Below are positions 12,274-24,679 of a DNA stretch of 64,000 nucleotides, one piece after another. The notes under the pieces are model-generated. The model saw nothing but the letters and a program-made list of their open reading frames with translations, was not told the DNA's origin and ran no database searches. The translations under genes were made by a program, and so were the position numbers. Origin of the DNA: Brachycybe producta (lineage: Eukaryota; Arthropoda; Diplopoda; Playtdesmida; Andrognathidae); assembly GCA_036925085.1 (NCBI GenBank), contig JAUPFP010000006.1:3871131-3935130 (forward strand). Reading direction: 5' to 3'. Numbering within the stretch: position 1 is the first letter of the stretch; each line of letters starts with the position of its first letter.

Positions 12274-15200
12274 TTAAGAATGTGTGCTGTTATTAAATCC
12301 AATCACACTGGTTAAATTGTACGAATCGGTCATGGCCCAGACTGGAAAAGTGTTGAGGTTATAAACACCAACTCCCAAAGTGTTTATCATCAAAAATAAG
12401 ATGGAAACGCAAACACAATTAGTAAGAAATCCAACGTAGAGCTACAAAACCAATGAAGACAACACAAATACACAAATTAATAAATTATACAACATGCCAA
12501 AAATTAAATCAATAAACCAAAAATTGTGATGCCAATAATAATAATAATAATAAATTATAATAGTATCGATTTACCATGTCTTTAGTATTCATCTGCCCAC
12601 TTTTGAAAACCATGGCATTGGGACCAGTTGCAATGGGCAACATGAATGAATAAGAACTGCTCATTGTGACAGGCATCATAAAATAGATTGGATTCACACG
12701 CAACCGTTCAGCCTAGAATGACCATTTTAATAATAAATTAAGCTGGTTTTAAAGTGTAAACGTCACTCGAACTCTGATTTTTCTGTCACTGAGGAGCAGA
12801 ATTAAGAGTAACTTGAAAGTGTTTTAGAAACTAGAAAGGTAGACCAATCACTTAAAGATATTTTATTGTTGCTATCTTTCAAAATAAGCTTTTTGAAGTC
12901 AGTTTAAAAAACGACCCAATCAGAATAATAATTTTTAATGTTTGTTCATAAGAAATTTATTTTGAAAAATATCAACATAACTAGCAATAGATATAAGACA
13001 ATAAAATTACCATTTTTGCAACAATCGGAAGCAGAATGGCAGATGTTGAGGCATTGCTTATGACTTCTGTCGCAAATGAACATAACATTGCAGCCATATA
13101 ACACAGAAGTGCAGGTGAAAATGTTTCTAACGCCATGAATTTAAATCCCAACCATGTATTCAATCCAGATTCCTATAAACAGCCAATGATAAAAATAATA
13201 TATAATATAATATAATAGCTAGAGCTCGGATTTGTATGCAATATCAAGCAATTTGTGGTCCAAGTGCCTATTGTGAAGTAATCAACATCATTAGAGTAAC
13301 TGTAATTATTGCTTTTTCTAATCCAAACTTGTCTTTCAAACTTTGAAAAAAAAAACTACTAACTAGAAATCTCTAATTAGCATTTTTTTTGTAATGGCCA
13401 CCTGAATTAAACACTACCTTGAAACCTGCAGCCAAAGCATAACCACTTCCTTGTAACAATATCAAATCCCAGGGAATCTTTTCTTGTATGGCACTCCAGT
13501 CCAAAAGGGCTGGAGCTGCTTTTCGATCCTTACTTCTTAAAGCTTTTATTTTGTATACAAAACATCAAAGTTACAATTTACAATTAGAAATTTCAAATAA
13601 ATGAATTTACCTTCAATAGGATTTGCTGGAAACATACACATTAAAATGACTAGAAAAACAGCTGGAACCGCATCCGATATTTGTCTAAATCAATTAATAA
13701 TAAAAAAATAGGTTGTTCTAAATAATCAGTGTTTTAAAGTAGTTTTCCAAAAGTAATGAATAGGTGTAATTAAATTACTTTTTCAAGTAATTAGCAATTC
13801 ACCAAATTATTTTTCAAACTCTAATTTATGAAAAGTGCTTTTTCTACTTTAGATTTTGTAATGTAAACTATAGTGCAAGCTATTTAACACGAAATGGAAG
13901 CGACCGAAATATTTTTCGTGTTAAAAGAAAGAATTTTAATGCTTTTAGTTTTGTGATTTGTTTTTGTATTTGATGATACCAAACTATTTCGCTGTAATCT
14001 GATTTTTAATTCTAAAGTATTTCAAATGGTTTGAAAAAAAATGAGTACTTCTAATCAGTTTCTTTTTAAATGTACTAATTGTAATTAATTATATTTACAC
14101 ATAATTTGTCTCAACAGGGCGATTAAGCTTATAGAAAATTTAAATCACATCGTTGCATACTTTTTTGGATTTAGTTCTGCTTCCCAACCGCGCATAAAAT
14201 GAGGCCTTCGGAAGAAATACAACAGAACCAACAAAGTAAACGATGTCATAACTCCAATTTCATGAAATCTAAATAATGAAAAAAAAAAAACATTTAATTG
14301 TTTCTTTCTGTAAATGTTGCTTAGACATAGGTACAGAAAGATTGAATTAATTCATTTTTTTGAATGAATCGTTCAATCGAATGAATCTTTGTTTTTTTTT
14401 AAAAAAAAGTTGAAAGTGTAGTTGAAAGTTGAAGAACAAAGAAATTGAGAGATAGCATTTTGATGACCGATATCTTTCAAAATAAACTTGTTATGACAGC
14501 CTGAAAATGACAAAAATTAATGTTTTGATGACTTATTGATAGCCAAACATTTTAAAACAAGAATTGAGGTTTTCTATATTCGCTTATGACCAGGGCCGGC
14601 TTGGGTGTAGTGGACAAATGCCAGGGGCATATTGAAAAAGGGGGCATATTCTATAATAAAAATGCACCGCAAGTCCCTAAGCCCTAATGATTTATCGAGG
14701 GCATATACATGTATATTTCATTTTTGACCAGGAACATGTGTATACCTTAATCGGGCTCCGCCTATGACAGTGCAACTTCAAAAAGTTATTGCTTGAAACG
14801 GAAGTGCGTAAATGGCCAATTTGAATGCAAATAGGTTTCCAAGGAAGTTTTCAATATATACTGAAAAATGCATGATTCAAAAGTTGCAGTTATGCTAAAG
14901 CAAAGTAGGCTTAGCATACGTGCTTATAGGACAAAGCAACTTCAAAAAAATCGTTTCAATCAGATTCTCGTTTCAAATACACTTTGAATTTATTTTTTAA
15001 AAAAATGCTTTTTAAAAGTTTCGTTGAATTTCTGCACCCATTTAATAAAATTATGCACAAAAGTTGCCAAATAGAACATGTTGTTTTGTCTTACGAAATA
15101 GGTCCAAGATTCTGATATTCTCTTTCTAGAGTGTCCTTTGTAGCCTCAGCTTGTTTCTTTGAACTCTTCGTTGATGAGCTTTTTAACAAAACAATATAAA

Positions 15201-18200
15201 TTAAATTTAAATTATTATAAATTTGCTTAAATTAAATTTAAATTATTATAAATTTGCTTAAATTAAATTTAAATTATTATAAATTTGCTTAAATTAAATT
15301 TAAATTATTATAAATTTGCTTAAATTAAATTTAAATTATTATAAATTTGCTTAAATTAAATTTAAATTATTATAAATTTGCTTAAATTAAATTCATTTAC
15401 CGAAATCCCATAAAAACTAATTGTAACATAGCACATGTAAAAAGTGTACATAATAGCATGGTTGGAATGCCGAAAAGCAGCCAACTGGCGTAACTCATTC
15501 CAGTATTTGGTCCATACAACCTTCAAATAATATCAAACACAAATTTATGCAATGATATATTTTTTTAAAAAAAATAAAAATTCAACAAAAAATAAGCAAC
15601 TTACATTGAAATAACTTGTGAAAAAACAATATTGGGACTAGTCGCTGTCATTGTTCCAGTTCCACCAATGTTGGCACCGTAAGCCACAGACAATAAAATG
15701 CATTTCTTGTATTTTAAAATTCTAGAAAATAAGACCTTTTATAAGTAGCCATTTCAAAATATGCAAATGAAAAAGAACACTGAAATAGAACTATGGTTAT
15801 TCTACTATTTAAAAAAAAAACAATATTAAGCTAACCTTAAAGGTGCAAACATCAAAGTGTTTTCGAAACTAGAAGAACAGCTCAATCTCTTACGGGCATT
15901 TCCATATTGATATCTTTTAAAATAAGCTTTTTAGGTGAGTTTCAAAGCTTAAAAAGTTTATTTTGAAAGATATCAATATGAAAATAGGGCCTATAATATT
16001 AAATGACTCAACTAACGTTCAATTTCTTCTTTACAAAAACATAGAATAGTCAGAGTTCGAAAATCAGCTTTTCATAAAACATCTTAATAAAAACAATTTG
16101 AAGTGTTTTAAAGACTAGAAGACTAAAAAATAGATTAATAAATCTTCTAAAATTCTCAATTTTCCAATTTCACTTCAAGTTGAGAAACAAAAATAAAATG
16201 AAAATATCTTCTGATAATGTTCAAAAATATAAAATTTGGCTATTTTCAAATTAAAATCAACAGATTATGTTTAAAAATGAAGAAGACAAAAACTCACTTG
16301 CTATCAGACTGTTTCTTGTATTTCTCCGTAATGTTTAATTTTTGATCATCGCCAACAAAAAGGTCCATATGCATATCATTTGACTTTGAATCGCCTGAAA
16401 TTAATTATCAATTTTAATTATAACTTTTTTTTTAAACATTTTATGTTTATTGTGTTTACATTTAAAATACTCTTTTTTTATACCTAAACTTTTTAGTGGT
16501 ATTCCAACTTCTGATTCTCTTTCCAACTTCTCTAAATTTTGAAATACAGCATCCACAATAGGAATCATCATAGCTGCAGCAACGGTATTCATAATCCACA
16601 TCGAAATTGTCATTGTGGCCATCATTACTCCAAGCAACAACCTACGTTGCATTTTTAAAAGCAAAAATATTTAAACTTCATACAGTTGAATAAAATTTAA
16701 ATATTTAAATTAAAATAAATATATATAAAATATAATTTATCTTTATCTATATATGAAAATATTTCGATTTTACGAGCTCGTAAATATTTAGATGTTGTGT
16801 GACTTTTGTTTGTTGTTTCGTGTCCTAAAGCTATGTTTTAGTCACCTTTGAGGCAAATTAAATTAATTAAATTCAATGTATGCTTGCTTCGCTATTAGAA
16901 GAAGCTTGTGAAATCACAGGGATTAATAAGAGAATTTAGGATTTGGGTCATTTTTATCTATTAAAAGGAGTAATAAGAAATATTTTCAACAATATATAAA
17001 CAAAGGGTTCTTTCATTCCTTTTTATTAACAGATAAAAATGACACAATTCGAATTTTTCTCACTCTGACGTCCAAGCCTCTTGTAAGGGCGACGCAAGTT
17101 ATAAGATTTTTGCAATAAATTCAAAACTTATTAGAAATGAATCAACTTCTTCATAATAAGTTAATAACATTAATAACAAAAAAATTATATATATATATAT
17201 TAAGCCAGGTCTGTGTGTGTGTGTGTGTGTTTAACGCTGTACAAACAAAGACACCCCCCATAATATTAAATTGGAGAGGGGAAAAAGTTTGAAAGGGTAG
17301 GGAGAAAGAGAGAGAGAGAGAGAAACGTGGAGGGGAAAAAAGGGGGAGGGGGTGACTGAAATTGAAATGAAAGGAGTAAAAAAAGGAACAAACGACGCGC
17401 ATGCGCACACCAGAGAAAATGAAAAGCTCCTTTTCTCTTTCAAATATAAAAAAGGGAGGGGATAATAGTAGCAAAATTAAACTACAGTTTATCACAGGCA
17501 ATTGTGCCCAGCATTAGAATTTCTTTTGCTCAGCCCTTTTATGAACGTCATCAATTTCTAATTGGTTTGTTACTTGGTCTGACGTCATAAAAGGGAGGAG
17601 GAAAAGAAATTCTAATGCTGGGCACAATTGCCTATGAATTTTGCTCCCGTCATTTTTGACGGGTTAACACAGTTGTATTAACATAATGTTGATATTGATG
17701 TAAAAAAAATTATTAAAAATTTAATTTATTGATTCCTTAATGTAGATTTCTAATTTAATTTAGAAAGCGGGAGGGGGGGAAGGGAGGGGTGTCGTAAGTC
17801 GAGTGGCAGTAGACGGCAGAATGGCCTGAGTCTACCTTGTTATTAAATTGTGTCATTAAAATATTTTTTCTATTGCATAAGAAATGTAAACAGATACATA
17901 TGTACAAAAAATTGAAGGGCATATTGTGATTTTCAGAACAATTTTTCATCTGGTGTTTTGTCCGTTCGTGAAAAGTAAGTTACTTTAAAATGTCATTCAG
18001 ACCTTTAAATTGCTTCAATTAAAAAAACAAAAAAAAGTTTGGGGAACTCCTCGTCTTGAAAATTACAATAATGATGAATAATGAGAGATTAAAATATAGC
18101 ATTTAACATATTCGATAAGAAATAATTACTCATTAATGAGTTATCATTGTTCAGAAACAATGAAAAATACAAAATGCCAAAACTAATTAGAAATAAGTAT

Positions 18201-20888
18201 ATACAGTATGCCTCAGAATACGAAAATATACCCTAGTGACACAGCATAAAAAATGTTTAAAATTCAATATTTTATAAACAATAAAAATTGGATATTTAAA
18301 AATTAAGATGGTATGTTAATTACATATTAAAATGTAATTGTACACAAAATGAAATAAATTGGTATTTAACTTAAAAAAGTTAGTCAATTTTAAAACTAAG
18401 ACCCTTGGCACACAAACCACATTTCAGTTGCAAAATAAAGTCGGGTTGTCACCAACAACCGACCACTTTAAGTCATTCCATAGAAATTACAATGTGAACC
18501 ACAGATCAACCACCTTCGATTTCATTTTGCTGTCAAAAAATGGTTTGTGTTTTCCAACCCCTAAGGTTTAAGAAATCGTTTTCATCAAAGTTTTTTTTTA
18601 AAAAAATCACCACATTTTTTAATTTTCTAAAAATCTGCTTTATTTTTTGTACAACAATATTTTTGATATGTTTGCTAAAACTCAAGTGAAGTTTAAAATC
18701 GGTAACATTTATAATTGTTGAGATATTTCAATTTAAACGATTTAAGTTGCAACACTTTTTTTTATAAATATTTTGCTAATAGAGCATTAATAAGTTCAGG
18801 AGCATACTGTTTAATGGAAAACTTAAGAACTCACATCCTTGGACTGGTTCCCATTTTTAGTAACATTAGCAATGCTATTCTACGATGAAACCCACTATGT
18901 TCCATGGCTATCCCAACAATGATACTTGCCAAATATACAACATTTGTGTCCTAAAACAATAAACAACTGTTAAGATTTTAATATTAAGTTGGTTTAATAG
19001 CACAAGCTCGCATCTCAAACACTGATTATTTTGCGTTTTAAGTGCAAAATGAAGAACTTGAAAGTGTTTTAGAAACTAGAAGGGTAACTCAATCACTTAA
19101 CGGTATTCTTATGTCGATACCTTTCAAAAGAAGCTTTTTTTATGGGTGTTTGCAAATAACACAAATTGTTGTCTATAAAAAGTTAATTTTGAAAATACCC
19201 TTAAGGGATTGAGCTGTCTTTCTAGTTTCTAAAACAATTTCAAGTTTTTCTTAATTTTGCTCTCCTAAAAGGCAAAATAGTCAAGAGTTATCAAATTAGC
19301 TGTTCATAAACCATCTTAAAAATAAAAGTTACTCGCCTTCATGTATGTGGTGCAAATTGCATTTGTGTCCATAATTCCCAAAAGTGGAAAAAATGCAATA
19401 GGAAACAGTGAAACCACTGCCAAATGCAACGCATTTGTAACCCAATAAACAGCCATAACAAGGACCACATAGGCACAATTTGCAGCCTAAATATTTAAAG
19501 AAAAAATACAGAAATTGTTAAATTGATTAAGAGAGAGAGAGAAAGAGAAAAAAAAATCAATGCAAATTCAATTAATATTCATTAAACGTATTAAAAAGTA
19601 CGAAGGCCACTTAACACCTTATTTATCTCAATTATTTAAATTGGAAACTATTTTTGTAAATATGTTCAATGGAAAATTAAGACAAACATGATTTTTTAAT
19701 GACGTTCTAGAATTGTTAAATAATTAAAAGTTCTAATTTAGTTTGTACAATATCGATTTAGAGTTGTATATATTTAAATTTAATTATACCGAGATTAAAG
19801 TTGTAATTTAAACAATTGCCAATTGGTTTTATCTATGTGTGTTATGTGTACTAAATCTACTTATTGTTGTTGTCACATTTTAGAGGTGAAAATTGTCTCC
19901 AAGTTACTACAAATGAAATGTCAGCTGTATTTTTTTTTTTCAATTGAACTTAAACCCTTCTAATACAAGGATGACCCCTTTAAAGAATTAAAATTTACCA
20001 TTTTGATTGAACTTATTTAGTGCAAATTTAAGTCCTTATTAAAACTGTTAATCTCATCATTGTGTGAATTGTAAATTGATGATTAATGCGAGTAGATTCG
20101 CAAAAATGAATAACGAATTATTAAATTATAATTTATTATTAATTAATTATTCATAAAATTGCGAATGTTAATTATAAAATCATATGTTAATGAAAAATTC
20201 ACAAAATTCTAATTCTTTTCAAAACTAGAATGGTAAAAGATTATGTTAAAAGTTTTTTCATGTCAGTATCTTCAAAAATAAACATTTTATATCAGTTTAA
20301 AAATGACCCGTTTTTAGGTTTTTTTATTGACATTTCATGAAAAAACTAATTCCGCCTTTTTTTAAAAAAACTTTCATAAAAGGTTTATTTTTAAAGATAT
20401 TATCATCATGAAAAAACTTTTGCCATTATTATCACCAACTATTCTAGTTTCTAAAACAATAATTCTTTTGAAAAACGTACGCTTGAAAAATACAAATTTT
20501 CTCAAAACCGCTTGTGATGAGAAGAGATCTCGTATAGAACGTAATAAGCCACTGTTGTGGCTGCATCCAGAGGGACGAAAACAAAATAAATATATATAAA
20601 GCCACCTAATCTATATTTATACATTATGTTTTCATAAAAAAATGTTCAATTCTTATATTTCATTGATTTTTCTTTTTTAAAAAATATTTCAATCTGAAAG
20701 TTTAAAAATATAATTAATTTTAATAATAATTAGAAAAATAAAAAAATATAATATTAATTAAAATATAAAAGTTTACTACTTACTGTAGTTTGTGAGATAA
20801 CTGGTAGTGGCAAAAGTAATAATGGAGTTAGCACCAAAACAATACATCTCGAATAATAATTACAAGAAAGTTTCAATAATTTCTTCAT
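12274..20888 (-). CDS. SLC13-family Na+/dicarboxylate-sulfate cotransporter (DASS)
   Basis: Fourteen exons: 20888-20784, 19486-19337, 18950-18835, 16641-16484, 16394-16298, 15721-15605, 15520-15401, 15178-15095, 14268-14161, 13684-13611, 13542-13418, 13172-13011, 12712-12575, 12441-12274; 573 residues, all phases closing. The N-terminus has RCIVLVLTPLLLLPLP, followed by SLC13 hallmarks: YGANIGGTGTMTATSPN, REYQNLGPIS, IPWDLILLQGSGYALA and ATEVISNASTSAILLP (second Na+-site SN motif). The first SNT motif reads M-N-T (MWIMNTVAAAMM), so the usual Ser is replaced by Met. Intron 2 uses a GC donor (AAG|GCGAGT). The loop in exon 5 carries a possible sequon NIT. It should import di/tricarboxylates or sulfate at the plasma membrane; the substrate is not determined. 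Confidence 0.93.
12780..12990. repeat. High-copy palindromic element, truncated (SLC13 intron)
   Basis: Left arm with AGGAGCAGAATTAAGAGTAA, TTGAAAGTGTTTTAGAAACT and the middle of the family; the right arm is mostly lost before exon 12. Confidence 0.55.
13216..13400. repeat. Partial GGGCTCGG-family MITE (SLC13 intron)
   Basis: Shows AGAGCTCGGATTTGTATGCA, TTGTGGTCCAAGTGCCTATT and GTGAAGTAATCAACATCATT as in the copies at 8854 and 52957; the right half is missing. Confidence 0.5.
14395..14570. repeat. Decayed AGAAACTAG-family element (SLC13 intron)
   Basis: A diverged middle segment (ATATCTTTCAAAATAAACTT) with traces of both arms. Downstream, 14585-14770 holds a GGGCCGGCTTGGG-type decayed transposon end. 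Confidence 0.35.
15197..15393. repeat. 31-bp perfect tandem repeat, about six units
   Basis: The unit TTTGCTTAAATTAAATTTAA + ATTATTATAAA (31 bp) recurs with identical spacing (marker G at 15225, 15256 and onward to 15380). It is AT-only apart from TTTGCTT. It lies in the SLC13 intron directly downstream of the exon 7 donor at 15400. Confidence 0.92.
15790..16110. repeat. AGAAACTAG-family palindromic element, rearranged (SLC13 intron)
   Basis: Contains AAAGTGTTTTCGAAACTAGA, the middle TTTTAAAATAAGCTTTTTAG / TTTATTTTGAAAGATATCAA, and the end ATAGAATAGTCAGAGTTCG. Confidence 0.5.
17203..17675 (+). mobile_element. Non-autonomous Helitron-like element, copy 3 (SLC13 intron 3)
   Basis: Opposite orientation to the copies at 1115 and 60686: GCCAGGTCTGTGTGTG at the left, the purine-rich body, GCGCATGCGC, the nested palindromic element (17494-17634), then hairpin CCCGTCATTTTTGACGGG at 17646-17663. 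The terminal CTAG is decayed. It contains no transposase. Confidence 0.58.
17494..17634. repeat. Palindromic MITE, CAGGCA family, nested in Helitron copy 3
   Basis: Arms ACAGGCAATTGTGCCCAGC and complement, with core TTTTGCTCAGCCCTTTTATG. It occupies the same position within the Helitron-like element as in copy 1. Confidence 0.7.
19010..19320. repeat. High-copy palindromic element (SLC13 intron)
   Basis: Close to consensus: GTTTTAGAAACTAGAAGGGT in the left arm and CTTTCTAGTTTCTAAAACAA in the right, with GGTTATTTT-like starts replaced by TGATTATTTTGCG and the tail AGTCAAGAGTTATCAAATTA. Confidence 0.65.
20215..20475. repeat. Diverged AGAAACTAG-family element (SLC13 intron 1)
   Basis: Carries AAAACTAGAATGGTAAAAGA in the left arm and ACTATTCTAGTTTCTAAAAC in the right, with TTCAAAAATAAACATTTTAT between. 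Confidence 0.5.
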
Positions 20889-21338
20889 GTTTGAAAGAGA
20901 TATTTCAAGATTGTTGTTTCTAAAAATGAAAGTTGGAAAAGAAAAGAAAACGGAAAACACAGACTGACAATTTGACACAAACTTAGTTGTCTCTTTTTCA
21001 ATTTAAACCATTTGATAAGATCTTCAAACTTTGTAAAAGCCAATAAGAAACAATCAAAGCATTTGTGCCCGGATTAAAATATTTCATAAGATGTCTATTG
21101 TCAACAGGTGTCAATTTTAGCCCATCTTATAAAAGAGACAGTAACAATCAAATAAATGAAATACTAAAACTCTTTTAAGAAACAAAATTCAAGAATTTTC
21201 TTAAATTTACGTAAAAAATCATATAATTTATTTTTTAATTCTAACTACATGTAGTTAAGCTAGCTAACCAGCAAGTTAAGATTACAATCATCATCCTTGA
21301 AATGTTATTTTGTAGCAAAATAATTATTATTAAGGTGC

Positions 21339-21488
21339 GTTTCCACTCATATATTTCTGTTGTATACATGAGTCTGTCACATGACAAAAATTTCATTTAC
21401 AGACTTAAGAAATGAATTTCTTGTTGTCAAGACCATGTTGTAGACTGGTGTATATACAGACTCATGAGTCATGAGTATTAGTGGAAAC
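21339..21488. repeat. Short foldback element, GTTTCCACT termini
   Basis: Starts GTTTCCACTCATATATT and ends with GAGTATTAGTGGAAAC, with internal complementary GTATACATGAGTCTG / CAGACTCATGAG. A half copy with GTTTCCACTTATACTCATG is at 11288-11335. Confidence 0.5.
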
Positions 21489-21529
21489 AATACTTTAAGA
21501 TGATTATGAACAGCTTATTTTTGAAACTC

Positions 21530-21805
21530 TGGTTATTTTTCTTTTTCAGGAGCAACACTAAGGAAAAACTAGAAAGGTAGTTGAATCACTTAATAGTATT
21601 TTCATGTTGATATTTTTTTGGAATAAACTTTTTAAAGCCAAAAATTAAAAAAATATCATCTACTTAAACGTTGGATCATTTTCAAACTCAACAAAAAAGC
21701 TTATTTTAACTTTTAAAAGTGATTGAACTACACTTCTAGTTTTTAAAAATACTTTCAAGTTTCTCTTAATTTTGCTCCTGAAAAGACAGAATAACCAGAT
21801 TTATA
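21530..21805. repeat. High-copy palindromic element (AGAAACTAG family)
   Basis: Left arm TTTTTCAGGAGCAACACTAA, right arm TTTCTCTTAATTTTGCTCCT; middle with CATCTACTTAAACGTTGGAT and the tail AGACAGAATAACCAG. Upstream of the SLC13 gene. Confidence 0.6.
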
Positions 21806-21809
21806 TTGG

Positions 21810-23780
21810 TGTTGACCACTTTCAAGCCATGCACCTCTTAATTTAAATTATTAGTATGTTACACATAACCATTTCTTCCTTTTTACAGGAAAACAAATTA
21901 CCGAAGATAGTAAAACTGGTAAAAAAATAAATAAAGAAAACTGACAAAAACAACAGAAGAAATAGATAAAAATAAGATAAATCAAAAAAAAAAAGTTTAT
22001 GTTTGAAAATGAATTTATCAATTATTATTCTATTGCATTATTTACCTATTCACTTTTAAGTTCATATTCAGATTATTTCTTATCCAATAAGAAGTTATTC
22101 CATTTTAGTTTTCATTCAAGATTATAAATCATGTTCATCTGGTGCAATTTTTTTTATTTATATATTTATAAAATAAAATGCTTTAAAATATTAAAAGTTT
22201 TTTTTTTAAATTTCAAGCATCAAAACAATTTCACCAGACTTAATTAGCATTTGGCATATAAGAACATTGTTTATTATAGTAATTTAAAAACAACTAAAAA
22301 ATAAATGACTTATCCAGGGTATTTTTTTCTCATTCTATTTATAATTATATACTTGTAATGCTATTATTGCAAATATTTTTGGCTAATAATTCAAAACATA
22401 ATAATTACCGGTATTATTAAAACTCATAGATAATATTCGAAACTATTTTTAATTTGTGGATTTCAATTTCATCCCAGATAAATAATAATAACAAACAAAC
22501 CACAAAATATAACCCATTTCAATCAACTTTTAAGTCGAATATCAGCTAATACCTTGTAAACACATGAGTTAAATGAATTCAAATTAAATGTTTAGGTGAA
22601 TTATACGGAATCCAGTTAAGGACATGAACCAAATAAAAACTGACTTTATTATTAATATTTTAAATTGAAATACTAAATCAATATTTTGTCAATAGTTTAT
22701 ATATTTTTTATTTAAGTATTAACTCAATATTTTCAGATTATTAACTGAATAAATTGAATTCGACATATTGTTTGTTTGTCCTTCACGGGGCTCTGTAGAA
22801 CACGTTTATTATTTAAATGCATTTAAATTATCAGGTGTGTACTAGGTATAAGACTCAGTATAAAAGCATTATGGAGACTTTATTAAACAAGTAACAGCTT
22901 TTTTGTACAAGTAAAATGGTCTCTTATGATGTGGGGCCTCATTTCCTTGGCTGGTTTGATGATCTTCATGGCTCTGGCACGTCTATGGGTCTTATAGACC
23001 TGGCGGGCCTCAAAACCTTGGTAGTCTTTTGGAAATGTTCAAGCCCTTGGGATTTTATAAAGTAGAGCCCAGAAACTTTGTCAGTCTTATGTATCTCGTT
23101 GGCTTTATGAGCTTATAGTGGGCCTAATAGAATTTGTGTGCCTTATATATTTTTTTGGTTTAGGTTCACTATAAAATATATAAAGATTTGTGGGCTAAGT
23201 TGGGCCTCTTTTTCTTGACTGTCTTTAGTGAAAACTAACGTAGCTGACCAGGTAGACATTTTTAAAAAACACTTTATTATTGAATTTAACCACAAAAGCT
23301 TTTCTAAAATATTATAAACATATGTACAATTAGCCAACTTAAGGGTTATTTACTTCAAAAGCACAGCACCCCCACCTTTTATGATTGTGAAAGGTAGTGC
23401 TAAACGCATTTCATGCAGTTTCATATAAAATTTGATGAGTTTTGCACTAGCTTTTCACTTCATCGCAATTAAGCAATCATTAAAAGGATATGACCATTAT
23501 TGTGCAAACTCAACACTAAAAAATGTATAGAAAAATGCTGATTTTTATTAATATAATGTAGCAAATGTTGTTGTAAATGTTAGTATACACAAAATGAAGC
23601 TCGAGTACAGCAAAACAAAGTTTGCATTTTATTTGGATTTTTTTTTAAAAAAAACGTGATCACCTTTTAAAAAATCCATAAAAAGTTTAGTTTTAAAGAT
23701 ACCATATAACCCCTTGCACTTAGATATATTCATAATAAATAGTTAATGGAAGTGATTCGGGAATGTTAAACGTTGCCATA
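21810..23780. other. Gene-free AT-rich stretch upstream of the LTR element
   Basis: No coding signal on either strand. It contains a degenerate GGGCCT/GGCTTTATGAG minisatellite at 22935-23130, inverted relative to the array at 3440-3595. Confidence 0.45.
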
Positions 23781-23781
23781 T

Positions 23782-24671
23782 TGTAACGAACCACCTTGTG
23801 GTGGATAAAATATACCAAAAAGCGGTTGGCTAAGCCGCTTATTTTATCCTGGTTCGGGAGGAAGGGAACAAATTAATCCCTTTTCCTATTCCTCACAAGT
23901 TCTTCCTTGTTGAACTTTTACAGTAAAATGGATCTTTTAGCTGTCTGCTACCCCTCGGGCTTTCGCCCGTTAAAAGCTAGTTGATCGTGCTGTCCCTTGA
24001 AGTTGCATCTAGAAGTGTTGATCCGGGTTTTCACCCGGATTGATAATTCGAGATGAAGATGATTTCAGAACTTTCGTTCTCTCCATAAGTATAAGAAATA
24101 AGACTTGGCAATTTTTAAAGTATACCATTTGTTTATTTACAATTCCATTCTAGTCTTTAAAAAGACTGTTCTCTCTGAACAAACTTGAGCATAGATTCGT
24201 TGTCTCAAGAGTGCTTCAGTGAATGCTTAATTTACACAAAAATACACGGCCTTTTATACCCAAAAAGAGGATACTGAGAACCATTTCTCAGTATTCTCTG
24301 ATTGGGCAAAATCGAAATGAAAAACCAAACTGGCCAATCAATTTGATTGACCAGTGGTCACCAAAATATAGAAATATGATTCATCCTTTAAAAACAATAA
24401 TTTTCCAAGAAAAATACAACCCCATTGACTTAATGCTACTGCTTATCAGCATGATCTTTTTGTATTAAGGGGTGGGACTGGGAGAGAAAAAGACCCAAGA
24501 CCCAAGAGGTGACCCAAGACAGGATATTGGCATTGTCAGCTGAGAGAACTAGGTCAATCCTCTGTACATCAGTACAGAGGGTTGACAAAGTTCCAGGCCA
24601 ATTCAAAAACAAAAACAAACGATCCACAAAAAACTAAGTGAGCCAGGAGCGCTCCTGGACTGATCGTTTCA
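23782..24671 (-). repeat. 3' LTR
   Basis: 890 bp, TG...CA. On the minus strand it has the palindrome CCAGGAGCGCTCCTGG (24658-24643), a TATAAAAG box (24258-24251) and AATAAA (24137-24132) about 115 bp after it, giving a plausible U3-R-U5 order. The short open frames inside the LTR are not genes. Confidence 0.9.
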
Positions 24672-24679
24672 CCCCCCCC

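Noticed and set aside
24223-24468. 81-codon open frame repeated in both LTRs
   Set aside because: Present only because the LTRs are duplicates; antisense to the LTR's transcription and without coding features.
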